Assembly (NCBI RefSeq): GCF_900090235.1 | Contig: NZ_LT607750.1 | Span: 4,083,001 to 4,147,000, forward strand | Direction: 5' to 3' | DNA from: Micromonospora echinaurantiaca | GTDB lineage: Bacteria > Actinomycetota > Actinomycetes > Mycobacteriales > Micromonosporaceae | DNA length: 64,000 nucleotides | Shown here: in pieces, positions 1 through 7,562 of the stretch | Position numbering within the stretch: the stretch's first letter is position 1 | How the letters are laid out: the number at the start of each line of letters is the position of its first letter | Made by a program: the position numbers and the translations under genes | Notes under the pieces: model-generated | Told to the model about the DNA's origin: nothing | What the model saw: the letters and a program-made list of their open reading frames with translations, nothing else | Database searches by the model: none

Positions 1-85
1 TCCAGGGGGGTGGGGTGGTGCCGACGAATCCGGGCTGCAGGACGGCGGATGCCAGTGCCGCCAGGTTGCCCGTTCGCTCGATCAT
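1..85 (-). CDS. Partial protein, N-terminus of a probable glycoside hydrolase family 3 enzyme
   Basis: Only the first 28 codons are in the window; the gene reads off the left edge. The visible start contains the segment VLQPGFVGTTPP, which I recall from the beginning of actinobacterial GH3 (beta-N-acetylhexosaminidase/beta-glucosidase-like) proteins. The ATG lies at 85-83, preceded by a G-rich stretch that can serve as ribosome binding site. The assignment rests on this short segment only, so the frame is better supported than the function. Confidence 0.5.
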   Translation of the reverse strand, partial: MIERTGNLAALASAVLQPGFVGTTPPPW

Positions 86-162
86 GCAGCCCCCCGTTAC
101 CCCCGTCCGCACCGCCCGTGGCGGCCCCGCCACCCGGCGGTGCTGCCATGGTCACACCGGTC

Positions 163-187
163 GGTCAAATAGTCAATAAACCTTACA
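163..187. promoter_or_regulatory. AT-rich promoter/operator region upstream of the GH3-like gene
   Basis: TAGTCAATAAACCTTACA at 170-187 is an A+T-rich island in otherwise very GC-rich DNA, between the divergent GH3-like gene and the small membrane protein at 224. It loosely resembles the TTAGTAAA/TTTCTTAA-type operators that ROK-family repressors use in front of sugar-hydrolase genes of actinomycetes. That likeness is from memory and the dyad is imperfect. Confidence 0.28.
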
Positions 188-223
188 GTTGCCCTCCGGC
201 CGCGGGCTGGGGAGAGTGCGGGG

Positions 224-346
224 ATGGATCCCGCGCTGCTGGCCGACGCGACGAGCCCGGCCGACGTCCCCGGCGTACGCCTGCTCGGCGTGGTGGTGGG
301 CGGCCTGCTGCTGCTGGCCGCGATCCGGGCGATGTTCCGGCGCTGA
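224..346 (+). CDS. Small single-pass membrane protein, 40 aa
   Basis: A 40-residue frame begins with ATG at 224 and ends with TGA at 344-346. A GGGGAGAG ribosome binding site sits about 8 nt upstream. Residues 19-36 are almost entirely hydrophobic (LLGVVVGGLLLLAAIRAM), a single transmembrane helix, followed by a short basic tail (FRR), which suggests N-outside topology. It precedes the LLM oxidoreductase gene by about 100 nt. I do not recognise a family; the good ribosome binding site and clean hydrophobic block argue that it is real. Confidence 0.55.
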   Translation: MDPALLADATSPADVPGVRLLGVVVGGLLLLAAIRAMFRR

Positions 347-443
347 CCGCCGGCCGCGGGCGCCACGGGTGTGGGCGGCGACCGCCGGGGTACCGGTTCC
401 CTCGTTGACCAGGTGCGCGACCGCGACGCGGCGAGGGGGAACC

Positions 444-1394
444 ATGAAGATCGGATACTTCCTGTCCTGTGAGGAGTTCACGCCGGCCGAGCTGCTGGAG
501 CAGGCGCGCGGCGCCGAGCGGGCCGGCTTCGAGGGACTGTGGATCTCCGACCACTACCACCCGTGGGTGGACGCGCAGGGGCAGAGCCCCTTCGTCTGGT
601 CGATGATCGGCGCGCTCAGCCAGGTCTGCCGGCTGCCGGTGACCACCGCGGTCACCTGCCCGACCGTGCGCATCCACCCGGCGGTGCTCGCCCAGGCGGC
701 GGCGACCAGCGCGGTGCTGCACTCCGGGCGGTTCGTGCTCGGCGTGGGCTCCGGCGAGGCGCTCAACGAGCACATCCTCGGTGACGCCTGGCCGCAGACC
801 GACGTGCGGCTGGAGATGCTGGAGGAGGCGGTCGCGGTGATGCGCGAGCTGTGGCAGGGCGGCTTCGTCAACCACCACGGCCGGCACTACACCGTCGAGC
901 ACGCCCGGATCTACACGCTGCCGGAGACCCCGCCGCAGGTCTACGTCTCCGGTTTCGGCCCGAAGGCGGTCGACCTGGCGGCCCGGATCGGCGACGGCTA
1001 CGTCAGCACCATGCCCGACGCCGAGCTGGTCCGCCGGTTCCGCGACGGCGGCGGGGGCGCCAAGCCGTGCCAGGCCGGCTTCAAGGCCGCGTACGCGGAC
1101 AGCGAGGAGGAGGGGATGCGCATCGCGTACGAGCGGTGGCCGAACGCCGGGGTGCCGGGCGAGCTGTCCCAGGTACTCCCCTCGCCGCGGCACTTCGAGC
1201 AGGCCGCCCAGCTGGTCAAGCCGGAGATGATGAAGGAGTCCTTCGTCTGCGGCAACAGCGCCGAGGCGCACCTGGAGATGATCGACCAGTACGCCAAGGC
1301 CGGTTTCGACGAGGTCTACGTGGCCAACACCGGCCCGAACTCCGCCGGCCTGTTCGACCTCTACCAGCGCGAGGTGCTCCCCCGGCTGCGCTGA
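444..1394 (+). CDS. F420-dependent LLM-class oxidoreductase (Fgd1-like)
   Basis: A 316-residue luciferase-like monooxygenase-fold enzyme that should use coenzyme F420. The segment SDHYHPW (residues 35-41) aligns with the active site of mycobacterial F420-dependent glucose-6-phosphate dehydrogenase: His37 and Trp41 match the catalytic His and Trp. GSGEALNE (102-109) places Glu105 at the acidic catalytic position. The substrate cannot be read from sequence. The frame stays open upstream to 189, but ATG 444 is chosen because GAGGGGG lies just before it and the protein then begins MKIGYF as expected for the family. A GTGT-N15-GGGTAC element at 369-393 could be a weak stress promoter. Confidence 0.85.
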   Translation: MKIGYFLSCEEFTPAELLEQARGAERAGFEGLWISDHYHPWVDAQGQSPFVWSMIGALSQVCRLPVTTAVTCPTVRIHPAVLAQAAATSAVLHSGRFVLGVGSGEALNEHILGDAWPQTDVRLEMLEEAVAVMRELWQGGFVNHHGRHYTVEHARIYTLPETPPQVYVSGFGPKAVDLAARIGDGYVSTMPDAELVRRFRDGGGGAKPCQAGFKAAYADSEEEGMRIAYERWPNAGVPGELSQVLPSPRHFEQAAQLVKPEMMKESFVCGNSAEAHLEMIDQYAKAGFDEVYVANTGPNSAGLFDLYQREVLPRLR

Positions 1395-1456
1395 CCCGCG
1401 GCCACCCCGGTCCCGGACCGGTCGTAGACCCGCCGCTCACGCCACCCCGGACCGGC

Positions 1457-1482
1457 GTTTCGCCGGTGATCAGCCCGGGTAC
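1457..1482 (+). promoter_or_regulatory. SigF/SigB-type promoter of the RecQ gene
   Basis: GTTT (1457-1460), a 16-nt spacer and GGGTAC (1477-1482) match the GTTT-N15-17-GGGTA pattern of actinobacterial SigF/SigB promoters. The start codon at 1495 lies only 12 nt beyond the -10 element, so the transcript would be almost leaderless, in line with the absence of a ribosome binding site. Confidence 0.55.
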
Positions 1483-1494
1483 CTCCGGCCCTCG

Positions 1495-3126
1495 ATGAAG
1501 CTGACCACGCACTCGAGGACGTTGCGCCGCGCGGCGCGCAGCCTGTTCGGCTGGACCGCGCTGCGCCCCAACCAACTGGCCGCCATGCGCGCGGTGATGA
1601 AGCGACGCGACGCCCTGGTGGTGCTGCCCACCGGGGCCGGCAAGTCGGCGATCTACCAGATCCCGGCGAGCCTGATCCCCGGCCCGACGGTGGTGATCTC
1701 CCCACTGCTCGCCCTGCAGCAGGACCAGATCGCGGCGCTCAACGAACGCCAGCGGCCGGAGCTGCGCGCGGTGCGGATCAGCTCGGACGAGTCGCCCGCC
1801 CAGCAGGCGGAGGCGATCGCCGAGATCCGCGCCGGCCGGGCGGAGTTCCTCTTCATCACCCCGGAACAGCTCGCCAACCCGGACCGGATGGCCGAGGTGC
1901 GGTCGCTGCGCCCCGGCCTGGTGGCGATCGACGAGGCGCACTGCATCTCCGCCTGGGGCCACGACTTCCGCCCCGACTACCTGGCGCTCGGCCACCTCGT
2001 CGAGGGCATCGGCCGGCCGCCGGTGGTCGCGCTGACCGCCACCGCCTCACCGCCGGTACGCGACGACCTCGTCACCCGGCTGCGGCTGCGCGACCCCGAG
2101 GTGGTGGTCTCCGGGCTGGACCGGCCCAACCTGTTCCTGGAGGTTGCCCACTGCCCCACCGAGGACTACCGGTGGCGGCGGTTGATCGCCCTGCTCCGCG
2201 ACGACCAGCGACCCGGCATCATCTACGTGCCCACCCGCCGCGCCGCCGAGGAGCTGGCCGCCCGGCTCACCGACGCCGGTTTCCCGGCGCAGTACTACCA
2301 CGGCGGCATGCCGGCCGGCGCCCGCGCCGAGCTGCACGAGGCGTTCCTCGCCGACCGGGTGCCGATCATGGTGGCCACCTCGGCGTTCGGCATGGGCATC
2401 GACAAGCCGAACATCGCCTGGGTGGTCCACATGGCACTGCCCGACTCGCCGGACAGCTACTTCCAGGAGATCGGCCGGGCCGGCCGGGACGGCGAACCGG
2501 CCCGGGTGCTGCTGCTCTGGCAGGCCGAGGACGTCGGGCTGCAGCGGTTCTTCACCGGTGGGCTGCCCGACGCCACCGAGCTGCGGGACCTGGCCGCGCT
2601 GCTGCGCCGCAAGCCGACCAGCAAGAAGGAGCTGCGCGAGCTGACCGGCCTCGGACCGCGCAAGCTCGGCCAGTACCTGGCCCTGCTGGAGCATATCGGC
2701 GCGGCCGAGCCGCATGGCCGGCAGCGGATCGGCGCGCCCCGCTACTCGCCCACCCCGGTCGACGCGGCGGCAGCCGCCCTGGCCGAGGCGGAGCGGCAGC
2801 AGAGCGTCACCCGGTCCCGGACCGACATGATGCGGGCCTTCGCCGAGACCACCGCGTGCCGGGGACAGACCCTGCTGGCCTACTTCGGCGAGCAGATGAC
2901 CCAGGTCTGCGGGCACTGCGACAACTGCCACGCCGGCACCAGCACGCCGGACAACGGGGCGGTCGGGCCGTTCCCGGTGCACAGCCAGGTGCGCCACCCG
3001 GAGTGGGGGCCCGGGCTGGTGCTCAGCTACGACGACGACCGGATGACGGTTCTCTTCGACGAGGTGGGGTACAAGACCCTGTCCGTCAGCGTGGTGTCCG
3101 AACAGGGCCTGTTGACACTGGACTAG
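1495..3126 (+). CDS. recQ: RecQ-family ATP-dependent DNA helicase
   Basis: A 543-residue superfamily 2 helicase. Walker A is LPTGAGKS with Lys50. The DEAH box is IDEAHCISAWGHDF with Asp146-His149, including the RecQ-typical SAWGHDF loop. Motif VI appears as EIGRAGRDG. A zinc-binding subdomain follows with Cys455, Cys472, Cys475 and Cys478 (CRGQ and CGHCDNC). There is no convincing HRDC domain; the C-terminus ends in a small beta-rich region around HPEWGPGLVLSYDDDRMTVLF. It unwinds DNA 3'-5' in repair and recombination. No ribosome binding site precedes the ATG, and a SigF-type promoter lies immediately upstream. Confidence 0.93.
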   Translation: MKLTTHSRTLRRAARSLFGWTALRPNQLAAMRAVMKRRDALVVLPTGAGKSAIYQIPASLIPGPTVVISPLLALQQDQIAALNERQRPELRAVRISSDESPAQQAEAIAEIRAGRAEFLFITPEQLANPDRMAEVRSLRPGLVAIDEAHCISAWGHDFRPDYLALGHLVEGIGRPPVVALTATASPPVRDDLVTRLRLRDPEVVVSGLDRPNLFLEVAHCPTEDYRWRRLIALLRDDQRPGIIYVPTRRAAEELAARLTDAGFPAQYYHGGMPAGARAELHEAFLADRVPIMVATSAFGMGIDKPNIAWVVHMALPDSPDSYFQEIGRAGRDGEPARVLLLWQAEDVGLQRFFTGGLPDATELRDLAALLRRKPTSKKELRELTGLGPRKLGQYLALLEHIGAAEPHGRQRIGAPRYSPTPVDAAAAALAEAERQQSVTRSRTDMMRAFAETTACRGQTLLAYFGEQMTQVCGHCDNCHAGTSTPDNGAVGPFPVHSQVRHPEWGPGLVLSYDDDRMTVLFDEVGYKTLSVSVVSEQGLLTLD

Positions 3127-3196
3127 CCTGGGCCGGGCGCCGTCGCCGGGCCCACGGACGTGAACGACGAGCAGGACAGGCGGAAGGGGCGTTGCC

Positions 3197-3700
3197 GTGA
3201 TCGAGCAGCCGGCGTACACCGGATTCGGTTTCTCCGACGAGGAGTGGGGGCTGCTGGTCGGCCTGCCGCAGTCGGTGCTGACCGCGGCGAGCGCCGCCGA
3301 GTCGGACGGCACCCGGCGCACCAGGGCCGAGAACGCGGCCGGGCTGGAGACCGTGTCGGCCGGCCGCGAGTCGGCCAGCCCGCTGGTCGCGGCGGTGGCC
3401 GGCGAGATCGTCACCCGGGTCGGCGACCCGGAGGCCGGCGAGGAACTGCCGGTCATCGAGCCGGCGGACCCGCAGGCGATGATCGACGACGTGCTGGGCC
3501 GGGCGAAGGCGGCCGCCGCGCTGCTGGCCCAGCGGGTGGACGAGGGGCAGGCCGGGGCGTACAAGCACTGGCTGGTGGAGATCGCCGACCAGGTGGTGGG
3601 CGCGGCGTCCACCGGCGGCATCCTGGGCCTCGGCGGGGACGCGGTCAGCCCCTCCGAGCGGCGGTTCCGGGACCGGCTCGCGCAGGTCCTCAACGACTGA
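3197..3700 (+). CDS. Conserved-looking protein of unknown function, 167 aa
   Basis: The GTG start at 3197 has a GGAAGGGG ribosome binding site. The product is soluble, acidic and rich in Ala and Glu, with predicted helices and no signal peptide or membrane segment. A short glycine motif near the C-terminus (TGGILGLGGDAVSPSERRFRDRL) is the most distinctive part. It follows recQ by 70 nt on the same strand but is not coupled to it. I do not recognise a family. Confidence 0.7.
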   Translation: MIEQPAYTGFGFSDEEWGLLVGLPQSVLTAASAAESDGTRRTRAENAAGLETVSAGRESASPLVAAVAGEIVTRVGDPEAGEELPVIEPADPQAMIDDVLGRAKAAAALLAQRVDEGQAGAYKHWLVEIADQVVGAASTGGILGLGGDAVSPSERRFRDRLAQVLND

Positions 3701-3715
3701 CCGGGCACGTACCCA

Positions 3716-3745
3716 GGCGGCGCCGGACCAGGGTCCGGCGCCGCC
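3716..3745. terminator. Bidirectional hairpin terminator between convergent genes
   Basis: A perfect 14-bp inverted repeat (GGCGGCGCCGGACC and its complement) separated by two bases lies in the 62-nt gap between the convergent genes ending at 3700 and 3763. There is no T-run, as is usual for this GC content, but the position suits termination from both sides. Confidence 0.65.
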
Positions 3746-3762
3746 GTCGTCCGTGCTCCGGC

Positions 3763-4527
3763 TCAGCCGACCCGCCGCCGGAACAGCACCGCGGCGAGCG
3801 CCATCGCGACCAGCAGGATGCCGAGGCACCAGGCCACCGCCCGGGCCGGCGCGGAGCCGGCCGGGGTGTCCAGCAACAGCGCCCGCAGCGTCTCGATGAC
3901 CGGGGTGACCGGTTGGTGGTCGGCGAACCCGCGCAGCCAGCCCGGCATCGTCTCCACCGGCACGAACGCGCTGCTCGGGTAGGGCAGGAACATCACCAGG
4001 AAGGTGAACCCGCTGGCGGCCTCCGGCGTGCGGGCCAGCAGCCCGAACGCCGCCGACAGCCAGGAGACGGCCAGCAGGAACAGCAGCAGCACGCCGAGGG
4101 CGGCCAGCCAGTTCAGCGGGTCGCGGGTCGGCCGGAAGCCGATGGCGACCGCGACCGCGAGCACCAGCACGGTGGAGACCAGGTTGCGCGCCACGCTGGC
4201 CACCACGTGGCCGGCGAGGATCGCGGTGGCGCTGACGTCCATGGTGCGGAACCGCTCCACCACGCCGTTGGTGAGGTCCGTGGTCACGCTCACCGCCGTG
4301 CCGGCCGCGCCGAAGCCGGCGCAGAGCAGCAGCACGCCGGGGACCACGTAGGTGACGTACGCGGTGCCGGTGTCGATCGCGCCGCCGAAGAGGTAGACGA
4401 AGAGCACCATCAGGATCACCGGCAGCAGCAGCGACGTGAGCAGCGCGTCGACGTTGCGCCGGGAGAGCCGTACGCAGCGGCCGATCATCACGGTGGTGCC
4501 GGCGCGCCGCGCGGTCAGCTCAGACAT
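3763..4527 (-). CDS. ABC-2 type transporter permease (DrrB-like)
   Basis: A 254-residue integral membrane protein with about six hydrophobic segments and the ABC-2 layout of an export permease: a cytoplasmic N-terminus with RNVDALLTSLLLPVILMVLFVYLFGGA, then paired helices. It overlaps the end of the ATP-binding subunit gene by 8 nt (4520-4527), so the two are translationally coupled. The pair resembles the DrrAB daunorubicin-type exporters, which pump hydrophobic drugs or lipids; the actual substrate is unknown. Control by the divergent TetR gene at 5579 is likely. Confidence 0.88.
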   Translation of the reverse strand: MSELTARRAGTTVMIGRCVRLSRRNVDALLTSLLLPVILMVLFVYLFGGAIDTGTAYVTYVVPGVLLLCAGFGAAGTAVSVTTDLTNGVVERFRTMDVSATAILAGHVVASVARNLVSTVLVLAVAVAIGFRPTRDPLNWLAALGVLLLFLLAVSWLSAAFGLLARTPEAASGFTFLVMFLPYPSSAFVPVETMPGWLRGFADHQPVTPVIETLRALLLDTPAGSAPARAVAWCLGILLVAMALAAVLFRRRVG

Positions 4528-5482
4528 GGGCGACCTCCCGGTCGGCGGTCACCGGTCGCCCGGTGAGGGTGAGGAAGACGTCGTCGAGGGTGGCGCTGCG
4601 CACGGTGAACGCGGCCACCGCCCGCCGGTCCGGGTCCACCTCGTCGAGCAGGTCGCGGATGCCCGGCGCGCTGCCGTCGGTGGCCACCTCCAGGTCCCGC
4701 CGGGCCGGGTCCCGGTGGGTCACCCGGTCGCCGAGTCCCCGGTCGACCGCGGCGAAGCTGGCCGCGTCGCGCAGGGTCAGCTGCAGGCGCTGCGCCCCGT
4801 ACCGGTGCTTCAGCTCGGCGGCGGTGCCCTCGGCGGCGAGCCGGCCGCCGTGCAGCACCGCGACCCGGTCGGCGAGCCGGTCGGCCTCCTCCAGGTACTG
4901 AGTGGTGAGCAGCACGCTCACCCCGGTCGCGGCCAGTTCGCCGACCACGTCCCAGAGCGCCTGCCGGCTGCGCGGGTCCAGGCCGGTGGTCGGCTCGTCG
5001 AGGAAGATCACCGAGGGTTCGCCGACCAGGCTGGCGGCCAGGTCGAGCCGGCGGCGCATCCCGCCGGAGTAGGTGGCGACCCGGCGGCCGGCCGCGTCGA
5101 CCAGGTCGAACCGCTCCAGCAGTTCGGCCGCCCGCCGGCGGGCCCCGGCCCGGCTCCGCCCGGCCAGCCGGGCCATCATCTCCAGGTTCTCCCGGCCGGT
5201 CTGGCCGTCGTCGAGCGCCGCGTGCTGGCCGGCGAGGCTGATCACCCGCCGTACCCGTCGCTGCTCACGGACCACGTCGTGCCCGTCCACCCGGGCGGTG
5301 CCGCCGTCCGGCGCGGTCAGGGTGGCCAGGATCCGCACCGTGGTGGTCTTGCCGGCCCCGTTCGGGCCGAGCAGCGCGTGGACGGTGCCCCGGGCGACCC
5401 GCATGGTCAGCCGGTCGAGTACGGCGACGCCGCCGTACGACTTGCAGAGGTCGACGGTCTCCACCGCCGGAGGCGCTGTCAT
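4520..5482 (-). CDS. ABC transporter ATP-binding protein (DrrA-like)
   Basis: A 320-residue nucleotide-binding subunit. Walker A GPNGAGKTT is near residues 38-46, the signature is YSGGMRRRLDLA, and Walker B is VIFLDEPTTGLD. A C-terminal domain of about 90 residues with charged repeats matches the DrrA/DUF4162-type tail that binds the permease. GAGGGTGAG precedes the ATG at 5482. It drives the permease encoded just downstream. The two palindromes at 5501-5538 lie directly ahead of its start, so it is probably repressed by the divergent TetR protein. Confidence 0.92.
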   Translation of the reverse strand: MTAPPAVETVDLCKSYGGVAVLDRLTMRVARGTVHALLGPNGAGKTTTVRILATLTAPDGGTARVDGHDVVREQRRVRRVISLAGQHAALDDGQTGRENLEMMARLAGRSRAGARRRAAELLERFDLVDAAGRRVATYSGGMRRRLDLAASLVGEPSVIFLDEPTTGLDPRSRQALWDVVGELAATGVSVLLTTQYLEEADRLADRVAVLHGGRLAAEGTAAELKHRYGAQRLQLTLRDAASFAAVDRGLGDRVTHRDPARRDLEVATDGSAPGIRDLLDEVDPDRRAVAAFTVRSATLDDVFLTLTGRPVTADREVAHV

Positions 5483-5500
5483 GTCTCACCCTCCGTGTTC

Positions 5501-5538
5501 TGCGTATGTCATACGCTTTACTGCGTAGACCATACGCA
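5501..5538. promoter_or_regulatory. Two tandem 17-bp TetR operators
   Basis: Two copies of TGCGTA-N5-TACGC(A/T) occur: TGCGTATGTCATACGCT at 5501-5517 and TGCGTAGACCATACGCA at 5522-5538. Their centres are 21 bp apart, two helical turns, so both sites face the same side of the DNA. They fill the short divergent gap between the ABC exporter operon and the TetR gene, the classic place for TetR autoregulation and co-repression of the pump. Confidence 0.8.
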
Positions 5539-5578
5539 GAAGCTAGGATGGCGGTCAAGCCCGGACCGAGAGGTGAGG

Positions 5579-6331
5579 ATGAGCGACTCCGACGTCGACC
5601 TGCCCGAGAGCATCGAGCTCGCCTGGGGCCTACGCGAACGCCCTGGCAAGGGGCCGAAGCGGAGCCTCACCCTGGGGCAGGTGCTCGCCGCCGGCATCAA
5701 GGTCGCCGAGGCCGACGGTCTCGCCGCGGTGTCGATGAGCCGGGTGGCGAGCGAACTGGGCGTGGCGACGATGTCGCTCTACCGCTACGTGCCGGCCAAG
5801 CTCGACCTGCTCGAACTGATGGCGGACGCCGCGTACGGGGCACCGCCGGAGCCCCGCCGACCGGACGAGGGGTGGCGGCCGGCGCTGGCCCGGTGGGCCG
5901 CCGGGAACATCGAGGCCATCCGGCGGCACCCGTGGATCCGGCACGTGCCGGTCGGTGGCCCGCCGATGGGCCCGAACGGGGTGCGCTGGCTGGAGCACGG
6001 GCTGGCCGCGCTGCGCGGCACCGGCCTGCGCGCCGACGAACGGGTCTCCACCGTCCTGCTGGTCAGCGGGTACGCCCGCAACTGGGCGACGCTCACCGCC
6101 GACCTCGCCGAGGCGGCGGCCCGGGCCGGGCAGAGCCCCGAGGAGTTGGGCGTGCGCTACTGGCAGCAGTTGGAACGACTCACCCGGGGCGGCTCCTACC
6201 CGGGGATCCGGCAACTGTTCACCGAGGAGATCGTCGAGGACACCGAGGAGTTCGACGCCGAGTGGCGGTTCGGTCTCGACCGGTTGCTCGACGGCATCGA
6301 GGTCCTCGTCCAGGCCCGGTCCGCCGCCTGA
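5579..6331 (+). CDS. TetR/AcrR-family transcriptional regulator
   Basis: A 250-residue repressor. The helix-turn-helix lies at about residues 35-80, including VSMSRVASELGVATMSLYRYVPAKLDLLELM, typical of TetR with a TetR_C-like ligand domain behind it. GAGAGGTGAGG precedes the ATG at 5579. The gene is divergent from the DrrAB-type exporter, and twin palindromic operators lie between them. The likely role is to repress the exporter and itself until a pump substrate binds. Confidence 0.9.
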   Translation: MSDSDVDLPESIELAWGLRERPGKGPKRSLTLGQVLAAGIKVAEADGLAAVSMSRVASELGVATMSLYRYVPAKLDLLELMADAAYGAPPEPRRPDEGWRPALARWAAGNIEAIRRHPWIRHVPVGGPPMGPNGVRWLEHGLAALRGTGLRADERVSTVLLVSGYARNWATLTADLAEAAARAGQSPEELGVRYWQQLERLTRGGSYPGIRQLFTEEIVEDTEEFDAEWRFGLDRLLDGIEVLVQARSAA

Positions 6332-6467
6332 GTCCCGGCCGCCCGCATGGAACGGCCGCCCGCGTGGCCCGGCCGCCCGCAGGGTCAGGCCCCCCGCGTG
6401 GTCGGGCCGTCTGGCCCGGCCCGGCGGGTTCGACGAGAATGTCCCGGGACCAGGCAAGGAGATCCAG

Positions 6468-7472
6468 ATGGCGGCACTTCAGGTCGAGATGGTGGACACC
6501 ACAGTGGTGTCACCGGCCGACCGCTTCCCGCTGTTCGTGGAGCTCGCCGGCCGGGCGTCCGCGCCGGTCGCCCTCACCAGCGACCACGCCGACGACTTCC
6601 GCGGCCGGGCCCGCACGGTCGCCCTGGGCGCCGTCGCGCTCACCCGGTTCCGGTACCAGTCGCTGGTCGGCCGGCGGACCCCGCGGCTCATCCGCCAGGC
6701 GGATCCGGAGGTCTTCCAGGTCGCCCTGACCGTGAGCGGGCGGTCGTCGATCAGCGCCAGCCGGCGCGGGGCCGCGATACCGGTCGGCGACTTCACCCTG
6801 ATCGACTGGGGCCGCCCGCACACGCTGGAGCACGCCGGGGCGGCCGGCGGACCCGACCCGGCCGGCGCGGTCACCGCCGTCGTCCCGCGTACGCTGCTGC
6901 CGCTCGACCCGGACCGGGTGGCCCACCTCAGCGCGGCCCGGATGTCCGGCTCGGACGGTCCCGGCCTGCTCCTGGCCCGGCACCTGCACCACGTCACCGG
7001 GCATCCCGAGCAGTTCCGTCCGGCCGACGCGCCGTACCTGGCCGAGGTCACCGTGAGCCTGATCTCCGCGCTGCTGGCCCGCCACCTCGACGTCGAGGAC
7101 CGGCTGCCGGTGGACGTCCGGCAGCGGGCGCTGCTGAGCCAGGTCCGCGACTTCATCGAGCGGCACCTGGACGACCCGGCGCTGAGTCCGCAACTGGTCG
7201 CCGACGCCCACCACGTCTCGCTCCGCACGCTGCACCGGCTCTTCCAGGCCGAGGACGAGACGGTGGCCGGCCTGATCCGGACCCGCCGGCTGCACCGGTG
7301 CCGGCGCGAGCTGGGCGATCCGCTGCTGCGCCAGCAGCCGGTCCACCTCATCGCCCGGCGCTGGGGGTTCACCGACAAGGCACACTTCAGCCGGATCTTC
7401 CGGGCCGAGTACGGGTTGAGTCCGCGGGCGTACCGGGAGTCGCACCGGGGCGGTTCGCCACCGCCGGACTGA
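6468..7472 (+). CDS. AraC-family transcriptional regulator, copy 1
   Basis: A 334-residue protein with an N-terminal cupin-like ligand or dimerisation domain (about residues 20-210, AraC-binding-like/cupin_6 type) and a C-terminal double helix-turn-helix (about 225-330). The latter includes SPQLVADAHHVSLRTLHRLFQ and the AraC signature around RRWGFTDKAHFSRIFRAEYGLSPRAYR. AAGGAGATCC precedes ATG 6468. It is clearly paralogous to the next gene: both begin with a VDTTVV(S/A)PADRF motif. The target genes are unknown; nothing nearby points to a specific regulon. Confidence 0.9.
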   Translation: MAALQVEMVDTTVVSPADRFPLFVELAGRASAPVALTSDHADDFRGRARTVALGAVALTRFRYQSLVGRRTPRLIRQADPEVFQVALTVSGRSSISASRRGAAIPVGDFTLIDWGRPHTLEHAGAAGGPDPAGAVTAVVPRTLLPLDPDRVAHLSAARMSGSDGPGLLLARHLHHVTGHPEQFRPADAPYLAEVTVSLISALLARHLDVEDRLPVDVRQRALLSQVRDFIERHLDDPALSPQLVADAHHVSLRTLHRLFQAEDETVAGLIRTRRLHRCRRELGDPLLRQQPVHLIARRWGFTDKAHFSRIFRAEYGLSPRAYRESHRGGSPPPD

Positions 7473-7562
7473 CCCGCGGACGGCACGGATGGTCAACCGC
7501 AGCGGGCCCGGCGCGGGCGGCCCCGGCGTGGACAATAAGGTGCCGTACGGGAGGAGGAGCGG

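Noticed and set aside
10..408. Plus-strand 132-codon frame at the left edge
   Set aside because: It is Pro/Arg-rich, conflicts with the better supported 40-codon gene at 224, and has no ribosome binding site.
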